This document shows, piece after piece, positions 53,520-63,621 of a DNA stretch of 64,000 nucleotides (position 1 is the stretch's first letter; each line of letters begins with the position of its first letter). Both the position numbers and the translations under genes were made by a program. Origin of the DNA: Streptomyces sp. SPB162 (GTDB lineage Bacteria > Actinomycetota > Actinomycetes > Streptomycetales > Streptomycetaceae). The notes under the pieces are model-generated. The model saw only the letters and a list, made by a program, of their open reading frames with translations, ran no database searches and was not told the origin of the DNA. The stretch is taken from assembly GCF_029504575.1 (NCBI RefSeq), contig NZ_JAQFII010000001.1:1834501-1898500 (forward strand). Reading direction: 5' to 3'.

Positions 53520-54800
53520 TCAGCCCGGCGTGATGCAGTCGACGAAGCGGGCGAACGTCTTGTCGTGCGCACCGGCGGCCACGAACGCGTCCGCGGGATG
53601 GTCGACGATCCGGCACATGTCGTAGCGGACGCTGGTCGGCAGCTGCGCGCCGGCGGCGGCCCGGTACTGGTGGGCGCCGGAGAGCTGGCACATGTCGTAC
53701 CGCACCAGCGGCCCTGCGGGGCCGATGTTGTAGCGGTGCGCGGTCAGTCCGTCCGAGTACTGCTTGTAGGACTGGGACGTGTCGTCGCAGTCGTTGAAGT
53801 GGACCGTGCCGCTGCTCCACTCGCAGTCGATGACCACGACCTGCGGGTCGCGTATCTCGAAGCGGATGTCCTCGGCGTGGAAGCGCTGCACGGAGTCGAA
53901 GTGCGAGGCCCGCGGGAAGCGGAAGAAGGCACTCTCGAACCCGTACTCCGGGTGGGGGGTGGGGCGGCGGCCGGTGATGATGTAGCTGCCGCTGCGGCAG
54001 GTGATCGAGCCGCCGTAGGGGAACTCCAGGAAGTTGCCCCAGTCGTAGGTGACCGTCATGTCGGTGAACCAGTAGTTGAGGAACTGGTCCTGCTGCTCGC
54101 GCTTCTCCGACCGCTTGGAGAGCCCCGAGTACAGGAAGGCCTTTCGCCAGGCGCCGCCCACCCGGCACGCCTCCCAGCGCATCTCCGAGTTGTTGTTGCT
54201 GCCGTCCAGGGCGAGGCCGTACTCCCACTCCCCCATCCACTCGCACTCGGAGAAGCGGTAGTTCTGCGCCCAGCCGGTGGAGTACGAGGAGAAGAACGAC
54301 GCGCCGGGGGTGCCCGAGGTGAAGCGCAGCCCCTCGAAGGAGATGTTGCTCCACATGTTGTTGTTGCGGCACAGATAGGCGTCCTTGGGCGACTCCGGAG
54401 CGAAGACGATCTCGCTGATCCGCATGCCGGCGCCCCGAAAGCGCAGGCCGCTCGCGCGCTTGTCCGGCTTGTCGCCGGCGAGCAGCGCGCCCGGCTTCTT
54501 CACCAGGTACACCCCCGGCGGCACGTCGATCACGGTGTGTCCCACACCGCCCGAGATCCGCGACTCGGCGTAGGCGTACGCGGCGGCGAAGGCCGCGCTG
54601 TCGTCCGTCCTGCCGTCGCCCTTGGCGCCGAAGTCCGCCACGACGTCCGCCACGCCGGGATGGTCGGCGTTCCCCTGCGCCGCCGCGGGGGCGTTCCACT
54701 CCCCGCTCGCGTAGCCCGCGATGCCCGCCCCGGCGACGACGGCCGCGCCGCCGTAGAGCATTCTCCGCCGGTTGACCGAACCGCTCTTGTCGGTTGTCAT
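53520..54800 (-). CDS. Tat-secreted beta-helix (pectate lyase 3-like) protein
   Basis: A 426-residue exported protein. The N-terminus has a Tat signal (NRRRMLYGGAAVVAGAGIAG). VADVVADFGAKGDGRTDDSAAF is the classic entry of pectate-lyase-3 / GH28-like right-handed beta-helix proteins, followed by HTVIDVPPGVYLV and repeated short strands. Catalytic residues could not be placed, so polysaccharide lyase or hydrolase action is only suggested by the fold. It lies alone on the minus strand between the ABC genes and ctaA; in the order I recall for relatives these are neighbours, so it may be a later insertion. Confidence 0.78.
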   Translation of the reverse strand: MTTDKSGSVNRRRMLYGGAAVVAGAGIAGYASGEWNAPAAAQGNADHPGVADVVADFGAKGDGRTDDSAAFAAAYAYAESRISGGVGHTVIDVPPGVYLVKKPGALLAGDKPDKRASGLRFRGAGMRISEIVFAPESPKDAYLCRNNNMWSNISFEGLRFTSGTPGASFFSSYSTGWAQNYRFSECEWMGEWEYGLALDGSNNNSEMRWEACRVGGAWRKAFLYSGLSKRSEKREQQDQFLNYWFTDMTVTYDWGNFLEFPYGGSITCRSGSYIITGRRPTPHPEYGFESAFFRFPRASHFDSVQRFHAEDIRFEIRDPQVVVIDCEWSSGTVHFNDCDDTSQSYKQYSDGLTAHRYNIGPAGPLVRYDMCQLSGAHQYRAAAGAQLPTSVRYDMCRIVDHPADAFVAAGAHDKTFARFVDCITPG

Positions 54801-54900
54801 ATTTCCCCCAGTCGCGGATCCTCCGCTCGATGTTATGCGCGCGGGCCAGCTCCCGACCCCCTCGTGAAAAGTTGCACAAGCGGCCGCTTACGATGGACGC

Positions 54901-55891
54901 GTGCCGAAGTCGCTCGAAGTCGCCCGTAACCCCCTCGCCTCCATCGCCCGGCGCTGGACCCCGTCCCCGGTGACGGTCCGGCGGGCCTGCGCGGCCGCCC
55001 TCGCGATGGCCGTGGTCATCGTGGTGACGGGCGGGGCGGTCCGGCTGACCAGTTCGGGGCTCGGCTGCCCGACCTGGCCCAAGTGCACCGACGACAGCCT
55101 GACGACCACCGGCGACATGGGCTTCCACGGCGCCATCGAGTTCACCAACCGGATGCTGACGTACGTGCTGTGCGCGGCGGTCGGCTGGGCGATCATCGCG
55201 GTGCGCTCGCAGAAGCCGTGGCGGCGCAGCCTGACGCGGCTCGGCTGGGCGCAGTTCTGGGTGGTCATGGGCAACGCGGTACTGGGCGGGCATCACGGTG
55301 CTGACCGGCCTCAATCCCTACGTCGTCGCCGGGCACTTCCTGCTCTCCAGCGCTCTGATCACGGTCGCGGTGGTGACCTGGCAGCGGGCCCGCGAGGGCG
55401 ACGGCGCGGCGCGCGCGCTGGTGGGCCAGCCGGTGCGGCAGCTGGCGTGGGTGCTGACCGCCGGCTCCGCGCTGCTGATCGCGGTGGGCACGATGGTGAC
55501 CGGCGCCGGGCCGCACGCGGGTGACTCGGCCGAGGTGCACCGCATCCCGATCGACTGGAAGACCGTCGCGCAGCTCCACGCCGACCTCGCCTGGGTCGTG
55601 GTGGCCCTCACGCTCGCGCTGTGGTTCGTGCTGCGCGCCGTGGACGCGCCCGCCGGCCCGAAGGCCCGTACGCGGGACCTGTTCCTCGTGCTGCTGGCGC
55701 AGGGCGTCATCGGCTATGTGCAGTACTTCACGCACCTGCCGGAGGTACTGGTCGGGCTGCACATGCTCGGCTCCGCGCTGATCTGGATCGGGGTGCTGCG
55801 GGTCGCGCTGTCGATGCGCGAGCGCCCGTCGGAGCAGCCGGGCATCCCGGGCCCCGCGCAGTCCGGCTCCCCGCTCGCGTCAACGGTCTGA
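54901..55891 (+). CDS. ctaA: Heme A synthase CtaA, frameshifted
   Basis: Membrane enzyme that oxidises the C8 methyl of heme o to a formyl group, giving heme a for cytochrome aa3. The first frame gives RRACAAALAMAVVIVVTGG, the loop SSGLGCPTWPKC with its Cys pair, and EFTNRMLTYVL with a heme-ligand position. It leaves frame at GNAVLGG. The adjacent frame continues LTGLNPYVVAGHFLLSSALI, HADLAWVVVALTLALW and HMLGSALIWIGVLRV to the stop. Removing one G in the run at 55284-55290 rejoins 329 residues. A -10 (TACGAT, 54889) just before GTG 54901 suggests a leaderless mRNA. Confidence 0.9.
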
Positions 55892-55940
55892 GCCGGCGCT
55901 TCAACCATCTGAGCCTGCGCCCAAGGGCCTGAGCCGGCAC
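55880..55940 (+). repeat. Degenerate 21-bp tandem repeat carrying the ctaA stop codon
   Basis: The last codons and TGA of ctaA (TCAACGGTCTGAGCCGGC, from 55880) are followed by a diverged copy, TCAACCATCTGAGCCTGC (from 55901), and a third, weaker one ending CTGAGCCGGC (55929-55938). Each copy holds a TGA in step with the first. Confidence 0.8.
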
Positions 55941-55941
55941 G

Positions 55942-57060
55942 TCAGCGGTCCGGTCCGGCCCGGTCCAGGCGCTCCAGCCCGTACACCCGCCGCGCGTTGC
56001 CCGCGGCGATCAGTCCCGCGACGCGGTGCGCGTCGGCCGGGGTCCAGGCCCCGCCGACCACCCGGTCGGTGAGCAGCCGCTCCAGCGCCTCGCGGAAGAG
56101 GCGGGCCCCGACCACGTACAGCTCGGGCAGCGCGTGCGCCCCGGTCGAGAAGAGCACCTTGCCGAAGGGCGCCAGTTCCAGCGTCTCGGCCAGGGCCGAC
56201 GCCGCCGGCGCGGAGCCGATGTCCGCGTAGACGTGCGGGAACGCTGCCGCGAGGCGGGCGACGGGGCGGTGGCTCGGGAAGCCCCGTAAGAGCACCACGT
56301 CGGTGCCGAGGCCCGCGGTGGCCCGCAGAAAGCCGGTGAGCCGCAGCGGGTCGGCGCCCGCCGAACCGCGGATCTGCAGCGGCAGGCCGGTCGCGACGGC
56401 GTTCCACACCAGATGGCGCAGCAGCACCGGGTCATCGAGCGCCTCGCCCGCCGTACGTCCCGCGAGCCACGCTCCGGCGGCGCGCCGTACCGGTCCGACG
56501 TCGGGCGGCCCGGCGGGGAATCCGGGCGGACAGGTGTCGGCGACCGAGAAGGCGACGGCCGTGCGAGCCGCTCCGTGCACCGCCTCGGCGACATTGGCGA
56601 GGAACGCGCCGACGGTCCCCGAGGTGTCGGCGACCTGCTGCGCCAGCGGTTCCAGCCGGACGGTCTCGTACACGGGAGCCGCCGCGGCGGCTCCCAGCTC
56701 CTCGGGCGAGGTGACCTCGGGGGGCGGCGCGGGGGGACCCCAATCGGCGGGACCGTCGCCGGCTCCCCCCGCCGCGTCCACCAGGTAGGCGCCGATCCCG
56801 GCGCCGCGCAGCAGCCGCCGGGTGGCCTCGTACGCGCCCAGCTCCCGGCGCCCCGCCAGGTAGTGCGCGGGGGTGCAGTGCGGTTCCAGGCCCAGCAGGG
56901 GCGGGCACCAGCGGCGTACGGCGAAGCCGGTCGGACTGTCGAAGAGCGTGGTGCCGGGCGCGGCGGCCCCCGCGAGGAGCGCCTCGAACGAGCCGAGGCC
57001 GAGCTCCCCGAAGACCACCCCGTGGCAGTGCGCGTCCACCAGTGGTGGCAGCTCCAGCAT
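55942..57060 (-). CDS. Amidohydrolase-family protein
   Basis: A 372-residue TIM-barrel hydrolase of the amidohydrolase-2 type. The N-terminal metal motif is LVDAHCHGVVFG. Later blocks are PLQIRGSAGADPLRLTGFLR, VVLLRGFPSHRPVARLAAAFP, VYADIGSAPAASALAETLEL and KVLFSTGAHALPELYVVGAR, which resemble the renal-dipeptidase/amidohydrolase pattern of predicted metal hydrolases. ATG 57060 has GAGGAG upstream; the frame continues back without a better start. The substrate is unknown. It converges on ctaA. Confidence 0.78.
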   Translation of the reverse strand: MLELPPLVDAHCHGVVFGELGLGSFEALLAGAAAPGTTLFDSPTGFAVRRWCPPLLGLEPHCTPAHYLAGRRELGAYEATRRLLRGAGIGAYLVDAAGGAGDGPADWGPPAPPPEVTSPEELGAAAAAPVYETVRLEPLAQQVADTSGTVGAFLANVAEAVHGAARTAVAFSVADTCPPGFPAGPPDVGPVRRAAGAWLAGRTAGEALDDPVLLRHLVWNAVATGLPLQIRGSAGADPLRLTGFLRATAGLGTDVVLLRGFPSHRPVARLAAAFPHVYADIGSAPAASALAETLELAPFGKVLFSTGAHALPELYVVGARLFREALERLLTDRVVGGAWTPADAHRVAGLIAAGNARRVYGLERLDRAGPDR

Positions 57061-57122
57061 CACTGACTCCTCGCGCCGCCGGTCGGGACCGCTTCCATGG
57101 TCCCTAACGTGCGGGCGGGGCG

Positions 57123-57482
57123 TCAGGTGTTGCTGGGCCCGCCGACCTGGATGCCGGCCATCCGGGACCACTCGTACGGGCCGGTGCGCACCTTCGCGGC
57201 GAACTCGCCGTCGAAATCCTCGTGCACGGTGACGCCGGCGCGCTCGACGGCCTCGCGGGCCATGGCGTACGTCGGGGCCACCAGGTCGCCCCACTCGCCG
57301 TTCTCGCCGACGAGGACGATTCGGGTGCCGACCCCGCCGATGTAGGCGATGTTCGCCTCGGCGGCGCCGCCGTGGCTCTTGGCGAAGGCGTGGATCTGCT
57401 TCGTCAGCCTGGCGGTGCGGCGCTCGGCGCGCGGGTCCGCCTTCGGGGTCTCTTCCACGGGGTTCTGCGCGGTCTCAGCCAT
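57123..57482 (-). CDS. Small conserved actinobacterial protein, function unknown
   Basis: A 119-residue soluble protein. The first 30 residues are charged and probably disordered (ETPKADPRAERRTARL), then a compact domain: QIHAFAKSHGGAAEANIAYIGG, TRIVLVGENGEWGDLVAPTYA and VHEDFDGEFAAKVRTGPYEW. I recognise no catalytic motif. It sits between the amidohydrolase and ctaB on the same strand, with 62 and 24 bases between. Confidence 0.75.
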   Translation of the reverse strand: MAETAQNPVEETPKADPRAERRTARLTKQIHAFAKSHGGAAEANIAYIGGVGTRIVLVGENGEWGDLVAPTYAMAREAVERAGVTVHEDFDGEFAAKVRTGPYEWSRMAGIQVGGPSNT

Positions 57483-57506
57483 GAGGCAGATGCTACCCGT
57501 CGGTAA

Positions 57507-58451
57507 TCAGTGAAGGAAAGGATCCACGGCCACGACGACGAAGAGCAGCGACAGATAGGTGATGGACCAGTGGAACAGCCGCATCTCCTTCAGCTTCGCG
57601 CCGCTGACCCCGGCCTTCGCGCGGCTGTACAGGCCGTGCGCCTCCTTGAGCCACATCGCGCCGAGCAGCACCGCGGCCACCGGGTAGAGCCACGACGTCT
57701 CGTTCAGCGGCCACCACAGGGTCAGCGAGACGAGCACCATCACCCAGCTGTAGATCACGATCTGCCGGGCGACCACCAGGTTGCCCGCCACGACCGGCAG
57801 CATGGGCACGCCCACCCGCTCGTAGTCGTCCTTGACCTTCATCGACAGCGGCCAGTAGTGCGGCGGCGTCCAGAAGAAGATCACCAGGAAGAGGACCAAC
57901 GCGGCCCAGGAGACGGAGTTGGTGACCGCGGACCAGCCGATGAACACCGGCATGCACCCCGCGATGCCGCCCCACACGATGTTCTGCGCGGTGCGTCGCT
58001 TGAGGCCGAGCGTGTACACGAAGACGTAGAAGAGGATGGCCGTCAGCGACAGCGCCGCCGACAGCGTGTTCACCAGGACCGCGAACCAGACCGTGGAGAC
58101 CACGGAGAGCGCGATGCCGAAGACCAGCCCCTCGCGCGGCGAGACCATGCCGGTGACCAGCGGACGCTGCTCGGTGCGGTGCATCAGGGCGTCGATGTCG
58201 CGGTCGATGTACATGTTCAGCGCGTTGGCGCCGCCCGCCGAGAGGTAGCCGCCCACGACGGTCGTCAGCACCAGCCACAGGTCGGGGACGCCACCCGCCG
58301 CCAGGAACATCACCGGAACGGTCGTGATGAGCAGCAGCTCGATAATGCGTGGCTTGGTCAGCGCCACGAACGCCATGACACGAGCCGCGAACGGCCGCTG
58401 TCCGTGGCTCGTCCCGATGACCCCTGCGGGTCGGGATTCGACGGCCGTCAC
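57507..58451 (-). CDS. ctaB: Heme o synthase (protoheme IX farnesyltransferase) CtaB
   Basis: UbiA-type prenyltransferase that adds farnesyl to protoheme to give heme o, the substrate of CtaA. From GTG 58451 it has 314 residues and eight or nine helices. The first aspartate motif is [15 protein letters not shown] and the second lies in [34 protein letters not shown] and [12 protein letters not shown] are family blocks. AGGGGTG lies before the chosen GTG; the frame reaches 58535 without a better start. It is divergent from tkt. Confidence 0.94.
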   Translation of the reverse strand: MTAVESRPAGVIGTSHGQRPFAARVMAFVALTKPRIIELLLITTVPVMFLAAGGVPDLWLVLTTVVGGYLSAGGANALNMYIDRDIDALMHRTEQRPLVTGMVSPREGLVFGIALSVVSTVWFAVLVNTLSAALSLTAILFYVFVYTLGLKRRTAQNIVWGGIAGCMPVFIGWSAVTNSVSWAALVLFLVIFFWTPPHYWPLSMKVKDDYERVGVPMLPVVAGNLVVARQIVIYSWVMVLVSLTLWWPLNETSWLYPVAAVLLGAMWLKEAHGLYSRAKAGVSGAKLKEMRLFHWSITYLSLLFVVVAVDPFLH

Positions 58452-58854
58452 AAACACCCCTGGGGAAGGATTAAGTCCAGCAAGTCCCGGTCCCAGACGT
58501 GAAGGTCCGGTAAGTCCTTGCGCGTACCACGCCACTGTAGACGTAGGGAATACTCCGCCCGCCCCGGGGGGTGACCCGTGTTGCCGCCCGCCCTTCGCCG
58601 CCCGTTCAGCAGGCGAACGCGCCCGGGCCGGGGCAGGCTGTCAGTATCCCGGCAGGCCGGGAATGGGTGCGCGAGGGTCCTGGTTGCCCGAAGTGAGACC
58701 GGGAGCGCTGCTCGAGGCAGTACTCCGGGCGTCGTACGGAGGGTCGAACAGCCCGCTCGAAAAGGTGCAGGTCCTTGCGGCGGTAGGCTCGACCACGCCG
58801 GGTAGGCGCCACGTCACCGGCATCTCAACATGTGGAAAGGAGCCCTGAACCAGG
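58452..58854. promoter_or_regulatory. Divergent ctaB-tkt intergenic region, no gene seen
   Basis: About 400 bases without a believable ORF on either strand; open frames inside are short and Arg-rich. It must carry the divergent promoters of ctaB and tkt. TAGGCT near 58,786 is an acceptable -10 for tkt but no matching -35 is visible. GGAAAGGAG (58837-58845) precedes the tkt GTG by about ten bases. Confidence 0.5.
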
Positions 58855-60942
58855 GTGAGCAGCAAGCCGACCACCACAGCCCTTGAGTGGACCGATCTGG
58901 ACAAGCGGGCCGTTGATACCGCTCGTGTTCTGGCCATGGATTCCGTGCAGAAGGTCGGCAACGGCCATCCCGGCACGGCCATGAGCCTCGCGCCCGCCGC
59001 GTACCTGCTGTTCCAGAAGCTGATGCGGCATGACCCGTCAGACCCCGACTGGACCGGTCGCGACCGCTTCGTCCTCTCGGCCGGCCACTCCAGCCTGACG
59101 CTCTACATCCAGCTCTTCCTCGCCGGGTACGGCCTGGAGCTGGACGATCTGAAGGCGTTCCGCACCTGGGGCAGCAAGACCCCGGGCCACCCGGAGCACG
59201 GCCACACGGTCGGCGTGGAGACCACGACGGGACCCCTCGGCCAGGGCATCGCCAACGGTGTCGGCATGGCCATGGCGGCCCGCTACGAGCGCGGCCTGTT
59301 CGACCCGGACGCGGAAGCGGGCACCTCCCCGTTCGACCACACCGTCTGGGTCATCGCCGGTGACGGCTGCCTGCAGGAGGGTGTCTCGGGCGAGGCTTCC
59401 TCGCTCGCCGGGCACCAGAAGCTCGGCAACCTCGTGCTGCTGTGGGACGACAACCACATCTCCATCGAGGGCGACACCGAGACGGCCGTCAGCGAGGACA
59501 CCCTCAAGCGCTACGAGGCGTACGGCTGGCACGTCCAGCGCGTCGAGCAGCTGCCCAACGGCGACCTGGACCCCGCGGGTCTGTACGAGGCCCTGAAGGC
59601 GGCCCAGGCCGAGACCTCGCGGCCGTCGTTCATCGCGGCCCGCTCGATCATCGCCTGGCCGGCCCCGAACGCGCAGAACACCGAGGCCGCGCACGGCTCG
59701 GCGCTGGGCGACGACGAGGTCGCCGCGACCAAGACCGTGCTGGGCTTCGACCCCGCCAAGACCTTCGAGGTCGAGGACGGTGTGCTGTCGCACACCCGCA
59801 CGGCCGCCGACCGCGGCCGTGCGGCGCACGCCGTCTGGAACAAGCGGTTCCTGGAGTGGCGCGAAGCCAACCCGGAGCGCGCCGCCGAGTTCGACCGCGT
59901 CAACGCGGGCGAGCTGCCCGACGGCTGGGAGAAGGCGCTGCCGTCCTTCGAGACCGGCAAGAGCCTCGCCACCCGCGCCGCCTCCGGCAAGGTCCTGCAG
60001 GCGCTCGGCGCCGTCGTACCGGAGCTGTGGGGCGGCTCCGCCGACCTCGCGGGCTCCAACAACACCACGATCGACAGCGGCTCGTCCTTCCTCCCGGAGG
60101 GGAACCCGCTGCCGGGCGCGCACCCGTACGGCCGCACCGTGCACTACGGCATCCGCGAGCACGCCATGGGCTCGACGATGAACGGCATCGCGCTGCACGG
60201 CAACACGCGCATCTACGGCGGCACCTTCCTGGTGTTCTCCGACTACATGCGCCCCGCCGTGCGACTGGCCGCGCTCATGCAGCTGCCCGTCACCTACGTG
60301 TGGACGCACGACTCGGTCGGCCTCGGCGAGGACGGCCCGACGCACCAGCCGGTCGAGCACCTGGCCGTGCTGCGCGCGATCCCGGGCCTGAACATCGTCC
60401 GTCCGGCCGACGCCAACGAGACGGCGATCGCCTGGCGCGAGATCCTCAAGCGCCACGCGTCCAAGCCTGCCCCGCACGGCCTGGCGCTCACCCGCCAGGG
60501 AGTGCCCACGTACCCGGCGAACGAGCACGCGGCCAAGGGCGGCTACGTGCTGTTCGACTCCGAGGGCGGCCGTCCGCAGGTCATCCTCATCGCCACCGGC
60601 TCCGAGGTGCAGCTGGCCGTCGAGGCCCGCGACGCACTGCAGGCCGACGGGATCCCGACGCGTGTCGTCTCGATGCCGTCCGTCGAGTGGTTCGAGGAGC
60701 AGGACCAGGCGTACCGCGACAGCGTGCTGCTGCCGGACGTCAAGGCGCGCGTCGCGGTCGAAGCCGGTATCGGCCTGACGTGGCACCGCTACATCGGCGC
60801 GCAGGGCCGGATCATCAGCCTGGAGCACTTCGGTGCCTCGGCCGACGCCAAGATCCTGTTCCGCGAGTTCGGCTTCACCTCCGACGCCGTCGCCAACGCC
60901 GCACGTCAGTCCATCGACGCCGTCGACGCCGTCAGCCGCTGA
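58855..60942 (+). CDS. tkt: Transketolase
   Basis: Thiamine-diphosphate enzyme moving two-carbon units in the non-oxidative pentose phosphate pathway, 695 residues. The start domain has [19 protein letters not shown] (about 33-51) and [20 protein letters not shown]. The ThDP motif is [18 protein letters not shown] and, later, the Pyr-domain [18 protein letters not shown] with the catalytic Glu. [14 protein letters not shown] binds substrate. GTG 58855 is the start. It leads the tkt-tal-zwf-opcA block. Confidence 0.96.
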   Translation: MSSKPTTTALEWTDLDKRAVDTARVLAMDSVQKVGNGHPGTAMSLAPAAYLLFQKLMRHDPSDPDWTGRDRFVLSAGHSSLTLYIQLFLAGYGLELDDLKAFRTWGSKTPGHPEHGHTVGVETTTGPLGQGIANGVGMAMAARYERGLFDPDAEAGTSPFDHTVWVIAGDGCLQEGVSGEASSLAGHQKLGNLVLLWDDNHISIEGDTETAVSEDTLKRYEAYGWHVQRVEQLPNGDLDPAGLYEALKAAQAETSRPSFIAARSIIAWPAPNAQNTEAAHGSALGDDEVAATKTVLGFDPAKTFEVEDGVLSHTRTAADRGRAAHAVWNKRFLEWREANPERAAEFDRVNAGELPDGWEKALPSFETGKSLATRAASGKVLQALGAVVPELWGGSADLAGSNNTTIDSGSSFLPEGNPLPGAHPYGRTVHYGIREHAMGSTMNGIALHGNTRIYGGTFLVFSDYMRPAVRLAALMQLPVTYVWTHDSVGLGEDGPTHQPVEHLAVLRAIPGLNIVRPADANETAIAWREILKRHASKPAPHGLALTRQGVPTYPANEHAAKGGYVLFDSEGGRPQVILIATGSEVQLAVEARDALQADGIPTRVVSMPSVEWFEEQDQAYRDSVLLPDVKARVAVEAGIGLTWHRYIGAQGRIISLEHFGASADAKILFREFGFTSDAVANAARQSIDAVDAVSR

Positions 60943-60977
60943 CGAACCGCACCCGACCAGTAGGAGATGTAATTTCC

Positions 60978-62096
60978 ATGACAGACGCACTCAAGCGCCT
61001 CTCCGACGAAGGCGTCGCGATCTGGCTGGACGACCTGTCCCGCAAGCGGATCACGTCCGGGAACCTGGCCGAGCTGATCGACCAGCACCACGTCGTGGGT
61101 GTCACCACCAACCCGTCGATCTTCCAGAAGGCGATCGCCCAGGGCGAGGGGTACGAGACCCAGCTCACCGACCTCGCCGCCCGTGAGGTCACGGTCGAAG
61201 AGGCCATCCGCATGATCACCACGGCGGACGTCCGCGACGCCGCCGACATCCTGCGGCCGGTCTTCGACCGCACCGACGGCCAGGACGGCCGGGTCTCCAT
61301 CGAGGTGGACCCGCGCCTGGCCCACAACACCCGGGCGACCGTCGCCGAGGCCAAGCAGCTCGCCTGGCTCGTCGACCGGCCGAACGCCCTCATCAAGATC
61401 CCGGCGACCCTGGGCGGCCTGCCCGCGATCGCCGAGGTCATCGGCCGGGGCATCAGCGTAAACGTGACGCTGATCTTCTCGCTGGCCCGCTACCGCCAGG
61501 TCATGGACTCCTACCTGGAGGGACTGGAGAAGGCCAAGGCCTCCGGCCTGGACCTCTCGAAGATCCACTCGGTGGCGTCCTTCTTCGTGTCCCGCGTGGA
61601 CACCGAGATCGACAAGCGCCTCGACAAGGTCGGCGGCGACCAGGCCAAGGCGCTCAAGGGCAAGGCCGCGCTGGCCAACGCCCGGCTCGCCTACCAGGCG
61701 TACGAGGAGGTCTTCACCTCGGACCGCTGGAACGCGCTGGAGAAGGCGGGCGCGAACAAGCAGCGTCCGCTGTGGGCATCGACCGGCGTCAAGGACCCCG
61801 ACCTGCCGGACACGCTCTACGTGACCCAGCTGGTCGCCCCCAACACCGTCAACACCATGCCGGAAGCCACCCTGGAGGCCACCGCCGACCACGGCGAGGT
61901 CACCGGCGACACCATCCGCGGCGAGTACGTGCAGGCCCAGGCCGACATCGACGCGCTGGCGGGCCTCGGTGTCTCGTACGACGACGTGGTGCAGCTGCTC
62001 GAAGAGGAGGGCGTCGAGAAGTTCGAGGCCGCCTGGAACGAGCTGCTGGAATCCACCAAGGCGGTACTCGAGCGTCAGACGCCCAAGGGGGCATGA
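60978..62096 (+). CDS. tal: Transaldolase
   Basis: Class I aldolase moving three-carbon units between sugar phosphates, 372 residues, the long actinobacterial form. Seen are [16 protein letters not shown] near the start, [37 protein letters not shown] with the Schiff-base Lys, [20 protein letters not shown] and [22 protein letters not shown] 60978 has TAGGAG upstream, 35 bases after tkt. Long upstream frames through tkt are not coding. Confidence 0.96.
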   Translation: MTDALKRLSDEGVAIWLDDLSRKRITSGNLAELIDQHHVVGVTTNPSIFQKAIAQGEGYETQLTDLAAREVTVEEAIRMITTADVRDAADILRPVFDRTDGQDGRVSIEVDPRLAHNTRATVAEAKQLAWLVDRPNALIKIPATLGGLPAIAEVIGRGISVNVTLIFSLARYRQVMDSYLEGLEKAKASGLDLSKIHSVASFFVSRVDTEIDKRLDKVGGDQAKALKGKAALANARLAYQAYEEVFTSDRWNALEKAGANKQRPLWASTGVKDPDLPDTLYVTQLVAPNTVNTMPEATLEATADHGEVTGDTIRGEYVQAQADIDALAGLGVSYDDVVQLLEEEGVEKFEAAWNELLESTKAVLERQTPKGA

Positions 62097-62097
62097 G

Positions 62098-63621
62098 TTG
62101 ACCAGCAGCAATCCGCTGCGTGACGCACAGGACCGGCGGCTCCCGCGTATCGCGGGGCCGTCCGGCCTGGTCATTTTCGGCGTCACGGGCGATTTGTCCC
62201 GTAAAAAGTTGATGCCTGCCGTCTACGACCTCGCCAACCGCGGTCTGCTGCCACCGGGCTTCGCGCTCATCGGCTTCGCCCGCAGGAGCTGGGAGGACGA
62301 GGACTTCGCGCAGGAGGTCCACGACGCGGTCAAGGAACACGCCCGCACGCCCTTCCGCGAGGAGGTCTGGCAGCAGCTCGCCGAGGGCTGCCGCTTCGTG
62401 CAGGGCGAGTTCGACGACGACACCGCCTTCGAGAAGCTGAAGTCGACGATCGACGAACTCGACAAGGCGCGCGGCACCGGTGGCAACTTCGCCTTCTACC
62501 TCTCCGTGCCGCCGAAGTTCTTCCCGAACGTCGTGCAGCAGCTGAAGAAGCACGGCCTGTCCGAGGGCCCGGGCGAGTCCTGGCGGCGCGCGGTCATCGA
62601 GAAGCCGTTCGGCCACAACCTGGAGAGCGCGCAGGAGCTCAACCAGCTCGTGCACGACGTCTTCCCGCCCAACGAGGTCTTCAGGATCGACCACTACCTG
62701 GGCAAGGAGACCGTCCAGAACATCCTGGCGCTGCGGTTCGCCAACACGATGTTCGAGCCGATCTGGAACCGGTCGTACGTCGACCACGTCCAGATCACGA
62801 TGGCCGAGGACATCGGCATCGGCGGCCGGGCCGGGTACTACGACGGCATCGGCGCGGCCCGTGACGTCATCCAGAACCACCTGCTGCAGCTGCTCGCCCT
62901 GACCGCGATGGAGGAGCCCGGCTCGTTCCACCCGAAGGCCCTGGTCGCCGAGAAGCTCAAGGTGCTCGGCGCCGTCGAGCTCCCCCAGGACCTGGCGTCG
63001 CACACGGTGCGCGGGCAGTACGCGCACGCCTGGCAGGGCGGCGAGGAGGTCGTGGGATACCTCGAGGAAGACGGCATCGACCCCAAGTCGAAGACCGACA
63101 CCTTCGCCGCGGTCAAGCTGGAGATCAACAACCGCCGCTGGGCGGGGGTCCCCTTCTACCTGCGCACCGGCAAGCGGCTCGGCCGCCGGGTCACCGAGAT
63201 CGCGGTCGTCTTCAAGCGGGCCCCGTACCTGCCCTTCGAGGCCGGATCCACCGAGGAGCTGGGGCAGAACGCCCTGGTCATCCGGGTGCAGCCGGACGAG
63301 GGCGTGACGGTGCGCTTCGGCTCGAAGGTGCCCGGCACCTCGATGGAGGTCCGGGACGTGACGATGGACTTCGCCTACGGCGAGTCCTTCACCGAGTCCA
63401 GCCCGGAGGCGTACGAGCGGCTCATCCTCGATGTGCTGCTCGGCGACGCCAACCTCTTCCCCCGCCACCAGGAGGTCGAGCTGTCCTGGAACATCCTCGA
63501 CCCGATCGAGAAGTTCTGGGACACGCACGGCAAGCCCGCCCAGTACGCCTCGGGCACCTGGGGACCGGTCGAGGCGGACGAGATGCTCGCACGAGACGGT
63601 AGGAGCTGGCGCCGGCCATGA
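62098..63621 (+). CDS. zwf: Glucose-6-phosphate dehydrogenase
   Basis: Oxidises glucose 6-phosphate to 6-phosphogluconolactone with NADP+, 507 residues. The nucleotide loop is VIFGVTGDLSRKKLMPAVY (about 25-43). The active site is RIDHYLGKETVQN with the catalytic His and Lys. VIEKPFGHNLESAQELN and FYLRTGKRLGRRVTEIAVVF are further hallmarks. TTG 62098, one base after the tal stop, is the only start that leaves a normal N-terminus. Its stop overlaps opcA in ATGA. Confidence 0.96.
   Translation: MTSSNPLRDAQDRRLPRIAGPSGLVIFGVTGDLSRKKLMPAVYDLANRGLLPPGFALIGFARRSWEDEDFAQEVHDAVKEHARTPFREEVWQQLAEGCRFVQGEFDDDTAFEKLKSTIDELDKARGTGGNFAFYLSVPPKFFPNVVQQLKKHGLSEGPGESWRRAVIEKPFGHNLESAQELNQLVHDVFPPNEVFRIDHYLGKETVQNILALRFANTMFEPIWNRSYVDHVQITMAEDIGIGGRAGYYDGIGAARDVIQNHLLQLLALTAMEEPGSFHPKALVAEKLKVLGAVELPQDLASHTVRGQYAHAWQGGEEVVGYLEEDGIDPKSKTDTFAAVKLEINNRRWAGVPFYLRTGKRLGRRVTEIAVVFKRAPYLPFEAGSTEELGQNALVIRVQPDEGVTVRFGSKVPGTSMEVRDVTMDFAYGESFTESSPEAYERLILDVLLGDANLFPRHQEVELSWNILDPIEKFWDTHGKPAQYASGTWGPVEADEMLARDGRSWRRP

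Noticed and set aside
53488..55314. A 608-codon minus-strand frame covering the beta-helix gene and the start of ctaA
   Set aside because: Shadow of the real gene in a neighbouring frame; residues are Arg/Pro/Gly-rich and carry no motifs.
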